Assembly: GCA_023457035.1 (NCBI GenBank)
Contig: JAEWNN010000069.1
Span: forward strand, 1-12,805
Length of the DNA: 12,805 nucleotides
Direction: 5' to 3'
From: Verrucomicrobiota bacterium
Lineage (GTDB): Bacteria; Verrucomicrobiota; Verrucomicrobiia; Opitutales; Opitutaceae
Below the pieces are notes generated by a model. The model was not told the origin of the DNA. It ran no database searches and worked only from the letters and a program-made list of their open reading frames with translations. The translations under genes and the position numbers were made by a program. Positions 7,444 through 12,805 of this stretch are shown piece by piece (the first letter of the stretch is position 1; the number at the start of each line of letters is the position of its first letter).

Positions 7444-9270
7444 ATGCACGCGCACCTCCGCCCGCCTCGCCCCATGCTCGGACCTCACCCCATCCGCCGT
7501 CTCGCCGCCTTCAGTCTGCTCGCTTCGGTGCTCTTCGCCGCCTGCGTCGCCTATCTCTGGTACGATGCCGATGACAGCCGCCGGACGTGGAACTGGGAGA
7601 AGAGCGATGCGGCCGTCATCGGCCTCGCACAGAAAGAGCCCGTTACCTCATCTGACCTGTGCGAAGAATTCGCGGCATATTTGCGCAACCATCCAGCCGA
7701 ATTTGAGGACCGACTGACCCAGCTCCTGCACCACCCGGACTCCGCAGTGAGCCAAGCCGCCGCACGCCAGCTGTCGGCAACGCGCACCATCAGACCCGAG
7801 TCTCTTCCTGCGTTGATCGCCGCCCACCAACGCGGAACACCGGTTCTTCCGGCAATCGCCACAGTCGGAACAGAGGAAGCCGCCGACTACATCGCCACCG
7901 AGTGTCGGGGAAGCGGCGACTGGGCTGCGCTCGCATGGAATCTCTTCTCCGCCGGTCCGATCGGCTGCCAGCGGCTCGCTGCCATCTACCGCGAGCCGCA
8001 ACCGGTTTCACCGGAGCTGCACCGCGCGCTCTGCGAAATCGCCTATCGGCCGTCGCGCTCAAGTCCGATGGATTGCGGCCCGTGGCTTGACGCCGCTCGC
8101 GACCCGAAGAGCAGCGAGACCAACCGCATCGCCGCACTTGAGCTGATCGCGCTGATGGGCGACGACGCCACCGGAGGCCTCACAGCATTGAAGGAGCTCG
8201 CGACCGCCGGGCCGTCGAAGGTCGCCGCTGCCGCCGCCAGGATTGTAGCCCAGGCCGAAGGGAAGGGAACGCTCGCCCACCTGATGCCGAAGCTGAAGTT
8301 CGAACTCAGCTGGAATGAGCGCCCCGACCTCGCCGTCGGCACGGTCGAGCAGATCGGGAAGTTGGGAAGCGCTGGTCGCGACGCCGGCCCACTCATCACG
8401 CCGTTGCTTTCGTCGCCGAACTGGTACTCGCGCGCGAAAGCAGCCACGACGCTCGGCCGCATCGGCTACACCGAGGCGATCCCGGCATTGATCGCCGCCC
8501 TTGAGAACCAAGGAGACTGGATTGTCTCAGGCGCCGCCGCCGAATCCCTCGCTCGGCTCGGCGCGAAGGAGGCAATCCCCGCCCTGCAACGGATCGCCCG
8601 CGACCACTGGTATCCGCCAGTCCGAGCCATGGCCGCCGAGTCTGTTCAGGTGCTCTTTGGCCAAGCCACCTTCTCCGATTTCCAACGCCCATTGAACTAC
8701 TTCGGCTGGTACGGCGAAATCGCCCTCGATCGGCACGTGTGGGAGTTCAGCCAAACGCCGGCGACAGCGTCCACTGCCCTACGCTTCGCCCGCCGGCTCT
8801 CCTGCCTCATCGGCAACACCTGGGACCGAGCGTGGCTCTGGCGGGCCTGCCGCGTCGCCAAATCAGCCAATGCCCGGTTGGGCCGCCCCGACTACGGCCA
8901 AGCCTTCGGCGATGGTTACCTGCTCGGCTACGACAACGGCGAGTGGGGTGGGGAGATTGTCTACGTCGTCGACGGGAGAGTCGCTTGCCGGTTCGAGACT
9001 GGAAACGTCCTCGGCTTCTACCCGATGCCCTTCGGCTTGGTCGTCGTCACCGCCTACTTCAACTCCAGCGTCGGCATGATCTACCTGCTAAAACAGGACG
9101 CAAACAGCATGCCGACTTGCGAGCCGCTGCAACGCCTGCCGTTCGAGCTCTACTGCGGAAACCACTTCGCGCCGGTCACTCGCCGCTGGAACCGCGAATT
9201 GCTCATCATCGGCGGAGCCAACGAATCCGTCGTCCTCACCCGCTCCGGCACCCTCCGGATGGCGGACTGA
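7444..9270 (+). CDS. Membrane-anchored HEAT-repeat protein with C-terminal GYDxGEWGG domain
   Basis: The protein has 608 residues if started at ATG 7444; ATG 7474 (30 bases later) is equally possible, and the frame also has a TTG at 7417. Residues 18-39 (RRL, then a hydrophobic run to LWYD) form one membrane helix or uncleaved signal. The LFAAC at residues 30-34 is a poor lipobox. The body is alpha-helical with HEAT-type repeats, clearest at about 308-405, where AKAATTLGRIGYTEAIPALI and AAESLARLGAKEAIPALQ are successive units; weaker units lie earlier. The last 200 residues are different, rich in Tyr, Trp and Gly, with GYDNGEWGG at 495-503, and look beta-rich. HEAT repeats usually bind proteins, so an envelope scaffold role is possible. 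I do not recognise a characterised homologue. Some stretches look less GC-rich than the flanking genes. Confidence 0.85.
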   Translation: MHAHLRPPRPMLGPHPIRRLAAFSLLASVLFAACVAYLWYDADDSRRTWNWEKSDAAVIGLAQKEPVTSSDLCEEFAAYLRNHPAEFEDRLTQLLHHPDSAVSQAAARQLSATRTIRPESLPALIAAHQRGTPVLPAIATVGTEEAADYIATECRGSGDWAALAWNLFSAGPIGCQRLAAIYREPQPVSPELHRALCEIAYRPSRSSPMDCGPWLDAARDPKSSETNRIAALELIALMGDDATGGLTALKELATAGPSKVAAAAARIVAQAEGKGTLAHLMPKLKFELSWNERPDLAVGTVEQIGKLGSAGRDAGPLITPLLSSPNWYSRAKAATTLGRIGYTEAIPALIAALENQGDWIVSGAAAESLARLGAKEAIPALQRIARDHWYPPVRAMAAESVQVLFGQATFSDFQRPLNYFGWYGEIALDRHVWEFSQTPATASTALRFARRLSCLIGNTWDRAWLWRACRVAKSANARLGRPDYGQAFGDGYLLGYDNGEWGGEIVYVVDGRVACRFETGNVLGFYPMPFGLVVVTAYFNSSVGMIYLLKQDANSMPTCEPLQRLPFELYCGNHFAPVTRRWNRELLIIGGANESVVLTRSGTLRMAD

Positions 9271-9290
9271 GCACCCCGCTGTCCATCCTG

Positions 9291-9317
9291 CCTTCGTTTC
9301 CTTCGTTGCCTTCTGTC
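9291..9317. repeat. Three 9-bp CCTTCGTT-type tandem units
   Basis: The units CCTTCGTTT, CCTTCGTTG and CCTTCTGTC follow one another between the convergent HEAT and EamA genes. Read on minus they give a spurious TEGNEGNEG peptide, which from memory is another recurring artefact in verrucomicrobial genomes, suggesting a dispersed repeat. A related 11-mer lies inverted at 7275-7285. Confidence 0.5.
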
Positions 9318-9336
9318 GCCCGCGACAGCTCCCCCC

Positions 9337-10299
9337 TCACCGCCGCCCCACCGGCAACTGCACCAGCACGTTGGCCGCGGTGAGCAGCACCCCGCCGACG
9401 ACCAGATGCCACGTGAGCACCTCGTTCGCGTAGGCGATGCCGGTCCAGCGCGAGAGCAGCGCCGGCAGGAACAACGCCAACGCCGAGGCCGACACCGGCT
9501 CCAACGTGTAGATCAGGCCCGCCTCCGTCGCGGTGATCCGCGGTTGGCAGGCGTTCATCACCACGAAACAGAAGACCGTGCACGCGACCGTGAGCGTCAG
9601 CGTGAGCCCCTGCCACGCGGGCGAGCCCACCAGCGCGAGCAGCGCCGCCGGCGCCGGCGCCAGCAGCAGCGCCGCCGCGCCGAAGGCCGCCCCAACCGCG
9701 AGGAACATGACCGCGGTCGTCGGCAGCACGTGGTTGCCCGCGAACTCCCGCCGCCCCAGCCAGAGGATCTGCGCCATGAAGAACAGCGACCCGACGATCG
9801 TCTCCACCTCGCCGCGACCAAGCCGGAGCGCCCGCACGTCGACCCGGCCGAGCACGCCCACGCCGGCCACCACCAGCACGCACGCCGCCGCCACCGTCCA
9901 CCGCGGCGGCCGCCGGGTGCGCAGCGCCACCCAGAGCGGGATCAACACCGCGTATAGTTGCGTAAGAAACGCGGATACCGAGGCGTCGGTGGACTGCAGC
10001 CCGTCGACCTGCAGCAGCAGCCCCAGCCCGAGGAACAGCGCCAGCCCCAGCCCCTGCCGCACCTCGAGCGCCGCCGGCCGGCCATGGCGCCACGCACCAA
10101 CCACCGCCAGCGCCGCGCCGGCGAGCAGGAACCGCGGCGCCACCGTGCACACCGTCACCAGCCAGCTCCCGCTGCCGGGCACGAGCGTCTGCTGGAGCAG
10201 GCCGAGGCTCTTGATGAGCGGGAAGCTCAGGCCCCAGACCAGCGTCGCCACCATGAGGAGCACGATTGCGCGGGCGCGATGCGGCGAGGCGGGTGTCAT
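9337..10299 (-). CDS. EamA/DMT-family membrane transporter (second copy type)
   Basis: The 320-residue protein has about ten transmembrane helices in two EamA repeats. The first starts with LLMVATLVWGLSFPLIKSLG, the classic N-terminal signature, and ends with LTQLYAVLIPLWVALRTRR. The second runs from about residue 165 to 310 and holds ATEAGLIYTLEPVSASALAL before its last helices. It is clearly distinct from the EamA protein at 4906-5769, so this is not a local duplication. Substrate and direction are unknown. ATG at 10299 gives a short charged N-tail (MTPASPHRARA) before helix one, as expected. No Shine-Dalgarno precedes it. It lies 168 bp downstream of the SWIB gene on the same strand, but the SWIB terminator between them argues for a separate promoter. 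It is convergent with the HEAT gene. Confidence 0.9.
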   Translation of the reverse strand: MTPASPHRARAIVLLMVATLVWGLSFPLIKSLGLLQQTLVPGSGSWLVTVCTVAPRFLLAGAALAVVGAWRHGRPAALEVRQGLGLALFLGLGLLLQVDGLQSTDASVSAFLTQLYAVLIPLWVALRTRRPPRWTVAAACVLVVAGVGVLGRVDVRALRLGRGEVETIVGSLFFMAQILWLGRREFAGNHVLPTTAVMFLAVGAAFGAAALLLAPAPAALLALVGSPAWQGLTLTLTVACTVFCFVVMNACQPRITATEAGLIYTLEPVSASALALFLPALLSRWTGIAYANEVLTWHLVVGGVLLTAANVLVQLPVGRR

Positions 10300-10342
10300 C
10301 GGCCGAGCATGGGGACCGGCCGACCACCCGGGCGAGCGGGAA

Positions 10343-10404
10343 GCGCAGCGCCCCGCCGTCGTGACCAGCCGGGCACGACGAGGGGCGCGAGGCGCAGCGC
10401 CCCG
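10343..10404. repeat. 13-bp direct repeat GCGCAGCGCCCCG
   Basis: Two exact copies lie at 10343-10355 and 10392-10404 in the gap between SWIB and EamA. The second is part of a 7-bp hairpin, GCGCCCC-GTC-GGGGCGC (10397-10413), immediately beside the SWIB terminator. The function is unknown. Confidence 0.5.
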
Positions 10405-10410
10405 TCGGGG

Positions 10411-10448
10411 CGCAAAAAAGCGCCGGGAGCAGGGCTCGACCGGCGCTT
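10411..10448 (-). terminator. Rho-independent terminator of the SWIB gene
   Basis: On minus, AAGCGCCGG (10448-10440) pairs perfectly with CCGGCGCTT (10426-10418) across a 13-base loop and runs into TTTTTT (10419-10414). It starts 20 bases past the SWIB stop. A second GC hairpin follows directly on the far side of the T run. Confidence 0.85.
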
Positions 10449-10467
10449 GGCGGGCGGGAGAGTGTAG

Positions 10468-10749
10468 TTACTTCTTGAGGTGACCCGAGACGAGCTTGGT
10501 CATCTCGAACATGCTGACGACCTTCTTGCCGCCGAAGATCGGCTTCAGCTTGTCGTCGGCATTGATGTTGGTCTTCACCTTCTTGTCCTGAAGGCCGTTC
10601 TTCTTGATGTAGGCCCAGAGCTTCTTGGTGAGCTCCGTGCGGGGCAGGGGGTTCGAGCCCACGACGGCGGCGAGCGCCTCATCGGGCTGAACGGGTTTCA
10701 TGAAAGCAGCGTTGGGTTTGCGGGGAGACTTGGGTGACTTTTTTGCCAT
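10468..10749 (-). CDS. Stand-alone SWIB/MDM2-domain protein
   Basis: The 93-residue protein has a lysine-rich N-tail (MAKKSPKSPRKP) followed by a full SWIB domain at about 18-92: MKPVQPDEALAAVVG, PLPRTELTKKLWAYIKKNGL, the INADDKLKPIFG block and FEMTKLVSGHLKK. SWIB domains occur in eukaryotic chromatin-remodelling complexes and as small free-standing proteins in Chlamydiae, Verrucomicrobia and some other bacteria, or fused to topoisomerase I in Chlamydiae. The basic tail suggests nucleic-acid or nucleoid association, but the bacterial role is not settled. ATG at 10749 is chosen because the domain fits the remaining length; the frame extends upstream to 11028 without similarity. There is no Shine-Dalgarno; a possible promoter ends only about ten bases before the ATG. 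The gene is divergent from the RRM gene and has its own terminator. Confidence 0.92.
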   Translation of the reverse strand: MAKKSPKSPRKPNAAFMKPVQPDEALAAVVGSNPLPRTELTKKLWAYIKKNGLQDKKVKTNINADDKLKPIFGGKKVVSMFEMTKLVSGHLKK

Positions 10750-10759
10750 ACGAGGGCTG

Positions 10760-10787
10760 TTGATACCCCGGCCCCCCGGCAAGGCAA
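10760..10787 (-). promoter_or_regulatory. Possible sigma70-type promoter of the SWIB gene
   Basis: On minus, TTGCCT (10787-10782) and TATCAA (10765-10760) are separated by 16 bases; each matches the consensus hexamer at four of six positions. Transcription would begin a few bases before the ATG at 10749, giving a nearly leaderless mRNA, which agrees with the absence of a Shine-Dalgarno. Confidence 0.35.
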
Positions 10788-10792
10788 CTGGA

Positions 10793-10833
10793 TTTTCCGA
10801 GGGGGAAACGCCCCTTTTCAGAGGGAAAACGCC
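10793..10833. promoter_or_regulatory. Paired operator-like dyads, TTTYC-N5-GRAAA
   Basis: TTTCC-GAGGG-GGAAA (10794-10808) and TTTTC-AGAGG-GAAAA (10815-10829) are each inverted repeats with 5-bp arms. Together they also form an imperfect direct repeat ending in AAACGCC. Their centres are 21 bp apart, two helical turns, and they sit just upstream of the possible SWIB -35 element. This arrangement suggests cooperative binding of a dimeric regulator. The repeats are directly visible; the binding is inference. Confidence 0.5.
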
Positions 10834-10907
10834 GCCGCCGGCCGCCGCGGGCGGGCTCGGCCCCGGGCATCCCCGCCGCCACTGTATCCATGAATACGGC
10901 ATGCTCC

Positions 10908-10933
10908 GCCTGCGGCGGGAACCCGCCGCAGGC
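10908..10933. repeat. Perfect 12-bp stem hairpin
   Basis: GCCTGCGGCGGG (10908-10919) and CCCGCCGCAGGC (10922-10933) are exact complements separated only by AA. No T run follows on either strand, so it is not a standard terminator. It could be a protein site, an RNA structure in the RRM leader, or a REP-like element. Confidence 0.7.
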
Positions 10934-11121
10934 CTGTCCGCCGAGGGAAAAGGACTTGCCTCACCCCCGCCGCCGGTGCGAGGAAGCCGCGCGCAGGTTG
11001 TCAGTTTCCGCAACTGGATAGTCGTCAAGTGGGCGCGAGCTCGGTGATGATTTGAAACCCGGTAGTTCGGGCACAGCGAGGAAAGCAGCCGGCCACACCA
11101 ACCGTCAGAGTCAGATCATCA

Positions 11122-11526
11122 ATGAGCACCAAACTGTACGTCGGGAACGTTCCGTTCTCCACGACCTCCCAGGATCTCCAGAACCTGTTCGCCCAGCAGG
11201 GCACCGTCGAGTCCGTCGAACTCATCTCGGACAAGTTCACCGGTCGTTCCCGCGGTTTCGCGTTCGTCACCATGGCGACGCCCGAGGAAGGCCAGAAGGC
11301 CATCGAGTCCCTCAACGGCTTCGCGATGGAAGGCCGTAACCTCACCGTCAACGAGGCGCGCCCGAAGGAAGACCGTCCGCCGCGCACCGGTGGCTTCGGT
11401 GGTGGCGGCCGCGGCTTCGGCGGTGGCGGCCGTGGTGGTTTCGGCGGTGGCCGTGGCGGCGACCGCGGGGATCGCGGCGGCTTCGGCGGTGGCGACCGCG
11501 GCGAGCGCCGCGAGCGCCGCTTCTGA
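11122..11526 (+). CDS. Glycine-rich RRM RNA-binding protein
   Basis: The 134-residue protein has one RNA-recognition motif at about 3-80: RNP2 is LYVGNV (5-10) and RNP1 is RGFAFVTM (44-51), with the aromatic residues Y6, F46 and F48 that stack on RNA bases present. The tail from about 89 is a low-complexity RGG/FGGG region (repeated FGGGGRG-like units), ending ERRERRF. This matches the small glycine-rich Rbp proteins of cyanobacteria and other bacteria, which bind single-stranded RNA and are often cold-induced; whether this one is cold-regulated cannot be read here. ATG at 11122 puts the RRM at the very N-terminus as in the family. There is no Shine-Dalgarno (GTCAGATCATCA precedes it). It is monocistronic, with a strong terminator 25 bases after the stop. 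Confidence 0.95.
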   Translation: MSTKLYVGNVPFSTTSQDLQNLFAQQGTVESVELISDKFTGRSRGFAFVTMATPEEGQKAIESLNGFAMEGRNLTVNEARPKEDRPPRTGGFGGGGRGFGGGGRGGFGGGRGGDRGDRGGFGGGDRGERRERRF

Positions 11527-11551
11527 GCACCTCCCAGTTCGCTCCCTCTCC

Positions 11552-11578
11552 GGCCGGGCTTCGCGCCCGGCCTTTTTT
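11552..11578 (+). terminator. Rho-independent terminator of the RRM gene
   Basis: GGCCGGGC (11552-11559) and GCCCGGCC (11565-11572) form an 8-bp GC stem with a TTCGC loop, followed directly by TTTTTT (11573-11578). Confidence 0.93.
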
Positions 11579-11619
11579 GTGTCCGGTCGCCGGATAAGAC
11601 GGGAAAGACGGGTTCCCGC

Positions 11620-11647
11620 TTGCATGGAAACTTGAAACTCCTATCCG
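11620..11647 (+). promoter_or_regulatory. Weak promoter candidate for the TetR gene
   Basis: TTGCAT (11620-11625), 16 bases, then TATCCG (11642-11647). The -10 match is poor. It would give a leader of about 8 bases before the ATG at 11662, similar to the geometry proposed for the SWIB gene. Confidence 0.2.
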
Positions 11648-11661
11648 GTTTCTTTGGTTTC

Positions 11662-12318
11662 ATGAGTGCCAAGCGCCTTTCCTCCCCGCCGCCCGCCGCG
11701 CCGCCGCCGCCCACTTCCGCGGTCGCCCGCATCGTCGCCACCGCGCGCCGCCATTTCACCGCCCTCGGCTTTGCCCGCACCACGATGGACGATCTCGCCG
11801 GCGAACTCGGGATGAGCAAGAAGACGCTCTATCTCCATTTCCCCGGGAAGGAGGCGCTCATCTCCCACATGATGGAGTCGAAGATCGCCGAGGTGCGCGC
11901 CGGCATGAAGGCCCTCGCCGAGGACGAGAGCGTGCCCGTCCTCGATCGCGCCCACCGCATGATGGCGTTCATCGTACGCCAAATGAGCGAGATCTCGCCC
12001 GCCTTCCTTCGCGACCTCGAGCGGCATCACCCTGCGCTCTTCGCCCGCATGGAGTCCGTCCGCGCCGAGATCTTGCCGCAGATCTGGGGCAAGCTGCTCG
12101 CCGAAGGAGTCGCCACCGGGATCATCCGGCGCGAACTCGACCCCGCCTTCATCTCCGAGATGGTGCTCACCACCGTCCAAGGGCTGCTCCGCCCCGCGGC
12201 GCTCGACCGCCATGGGCTCCCGCCGCACGAGGTCATCGACCGCGTGCTCACCGTCGTCTTCACCGGCATCCTCACGCCCGCCGGCCGCAAAGCCTATGAA
12301 AACGGTCCTTCCCGCTAA
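11662..12318 (+). CDS. TetR-family transcriptional regulator (CecR-like by context)
   Basis: The 218-residue protein has a proline-rich N-tail (about 8-18) and then a TetR DNA-binding domain at about 20-75, whose helix-turn-helix reads TTMDDLAGELGMSKKTLYLHF (41-60), ending in the usual PGKEAL. The C-terminal helices (80-210) form the ligand and dimer domain, which is too variable to name an effector. ATG at 11662 is preferred over an in-frame TTG at 11620 because the HTH then starts about 20 residues in; no Shine-Dalgarno is visible. The last 23 bp overlap the adaptor gene. A TetR gene before a YbhG-like adaptor matches the arrangement of cecR (ybiH) with ybhGFSR in enterobacteria, so it probably represses this efflux operon and itself (inference). 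Confidence 0.93.
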   Translation: MSAKRLSSPPPAAPPPPTSAVARIVATARRHFTALGFARTTMDDLAGELGMSKKTLYLHFPGKEALISHMMESKIAEVRAGMKALAEDESVPVLDRAHRMMAFIVRQMSEISPAFLRDLERHHPALFARMESVRAEILPQIWGKLLAEGVATGIIRRELDPAFISEMVLTTVQGLLRPAALDRHGLPPHEVIDRVLTVVFTGILTPAGRKAYENGPSR

Positions 12319-12805
12319 CTGCCGCCCGCGCTCCGCCGCGCTCGGCCTCCTCGCCGCGCTCGCGTTCCTGCTCGGCGCCTGCCACCGAACCGACAGCACC
12401 GACACCGCGATCCGCCTCTCCGGCAACATCGAGGCCGTCGACGCCCAGGTCGGCTTCAAGATCCCCGGTCGCGTCGCCGCCCGCCTCGTTTCCGAAGGTG
12501 AGCGCGTCGCCGCCGGCCAACCCATCGCCCAACTCGACGACACCGAGCAGAAGCAGACGGTGGCCCTCCGCCGCGCCGAGCTCGCCGCCGCCGAGGCCAC
12601 CCTCGCCGACCTCCTTGCCGGCTCGCGTCCCCAGGAACTCGCCACCGCCAAGGCCGCGCTGCGCAGCGCCGAGGCCGACCGCGACCGCGCGCGCCTCGAG
12701 CTCGCCCGCCAGCAGGAGCTCCGCAGCAAGGACGTCACCGCCGCCCGCGACCTCGAGACCGCCGACGCCGCCCATGCCGTCGCCGCCGCCCGCGCCGACC
12801 AGGCC
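12296..12805 (+). CDS. HlyD/YbhG-type membrane-fusion lipoprotein, cut by the right edge
   Basis: The first 170 codons are present. Residues 13-29 form a lipoprotein signal ending in the lipobox L26-G27-A28-C29. A biotinyl-lipoyl-like half follows at about 40-85 (IRLSGNIEAVDAQVGFKIPG, then VAARLVSEGERVAAGQPIAQ and LDD). A long alanine/arginine/glutamate-rich helix begins at about 85 and continues to the edge as the coiled-coil hairpin, with the SRPQEL turn typical of YbhG-like adaptors. Such proteins join an inner-membrane ABC exporter to the outer membrane and so act in the periplasm. The ATG at 12296 overlaps the TetR gene by 23 bp, which implies cotranscription and possible translational coupling. 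The ABC subunits would lie beyond 12805. Confidence 0.9.
   Translation, partial: MKTVLPANCRPRSAALGLLAALAFLLGACHRTDSTDTAIRLSGNIEAVDAQVGFKIPGRVAARLVSEGERVAAGQPIAQLDDTEQKQTVALRRAELAAAEATLADLLAGSRPQELATAKAALRSAEADRDRARLELARQQELRSKDVTAARDLETADAAHAVAAARADQA

Larger units (their letters stand above)
10750..11121. promoter_or_regulatory. Structured 372-bp divergent region between SWIB and RRM genes
   Basis: There is no credible gene here. From left to right it contains a possible minus-strand SWIB promoter (10760-10787), two related dyads (10794-10808 and 10815-10829), a near-palindrome GTATCCATGAATAC (10884-10897), a perfect 12-bp hairpin (10908-10933) and a third copy of the dyad core GAGGGAAAA (10943-10951). 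Then come about 170 bp leading to the RRM start, in which I saw only weak hairpins and no clear promoter or ribosome binding site. Confidence 0.6.

Noticed and set aside
11390..11520. Repetitive GGTGGCGGC DNA considered as a repeat array
   Set aside because: It is the coding sequence of the RGG/glycine-rich tail of the RRM protein, not a separate repeat element.
11641..12738. 365-codon minus frame opposite TetR and the adaptor
   Set aside because: It is a shadow of two recognised genes with no plausible protein features.
1..12805. tRNA, rRNA, CRISPR array, insertion sequence or prophage genes
   Set aside because: None was recognised on reading both strands; no regular spacer-repeat pattern, transposase motif or tRNA-like cloverleaf was found.

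Overview
The window is GC-rich bacterial DNA. Its gene content suggests a member of the Verrucomicrobia, probably near Opitutaceae; this is an inference from several weak clues, because no ribosomal or other marker gene is present. The clues are a stand-alone SWIB protein, a short glycine-rich RRM RNA-binding protein, a GH94 phosphorylase beside a secreted esterase, intergenic repeats of the ACCACAGAG and CCTTCGTT types, and translation starts that almost all lack a Shine-Dalgarno sequence.

Layout. A probable gene start is cut by the left edge (1-69, minus). A repeat-bearing gap and a strong terminator follow, then a GH94 disaccharide phosphorylase on minus (362-2755). Divergent from it is a secreted alpha/beta esterase (3012-3923), which ends 6 bp from the convergent deoxyribose-phosphate aldolase deoC (3930-4694, minus). 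Divergent from deoC are an EamA transporter (4906-5769) and a lipase-like hydrolase (5884-6561) on plus. A small DUF433/DUF5615 toxin-antitoxin-like pair lies on minus (6623-7177); the DUF5615 member is frameshifted. A membrane-anchored HEAT-repeat protein (7444-9270) faces a second EamA transporter (9337-10299, minus). Upstream of that transporter is a SWIB-domain protein (10468-10749, minus) with its own terminator. A 372-bp regulatory gap separates SWIB from the divergent RRM protein (11122-11526), which has a strong terminator. Last come a TetR regulator (11662-12318) and, overlapping it by 23 bp, the start of a lipoprotein periplasmic adaptor (HlyD/YbhG type) cut by the right edge.

How the genes fit together. 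The GH94 enzyme and the exported esterase suggest use of beta-linked, possibly acylated, saccharides: the esterase outside the cytoplasm, the phosphorylase inside it. DeoC is a salvage enzyme. The TetR and adaptor pair resembles the cecR-ybhG arrangement, so an ABC efflux pump is expected beyond the right edge. The SWIB/RRM intergenic region is the richest in non-coding structure: paired dyads 21 bp apart, a third copy of their core, and a 12-bp perfect hairpin. I found no CRISPR array, tRNA, rRNA or insertion sequence. No clearly new multi-gene system is evident; the best leads are the frameshifted DUF5615 gene, the SWIB/RRM control region and the non-Shine-Dalgarno starts.
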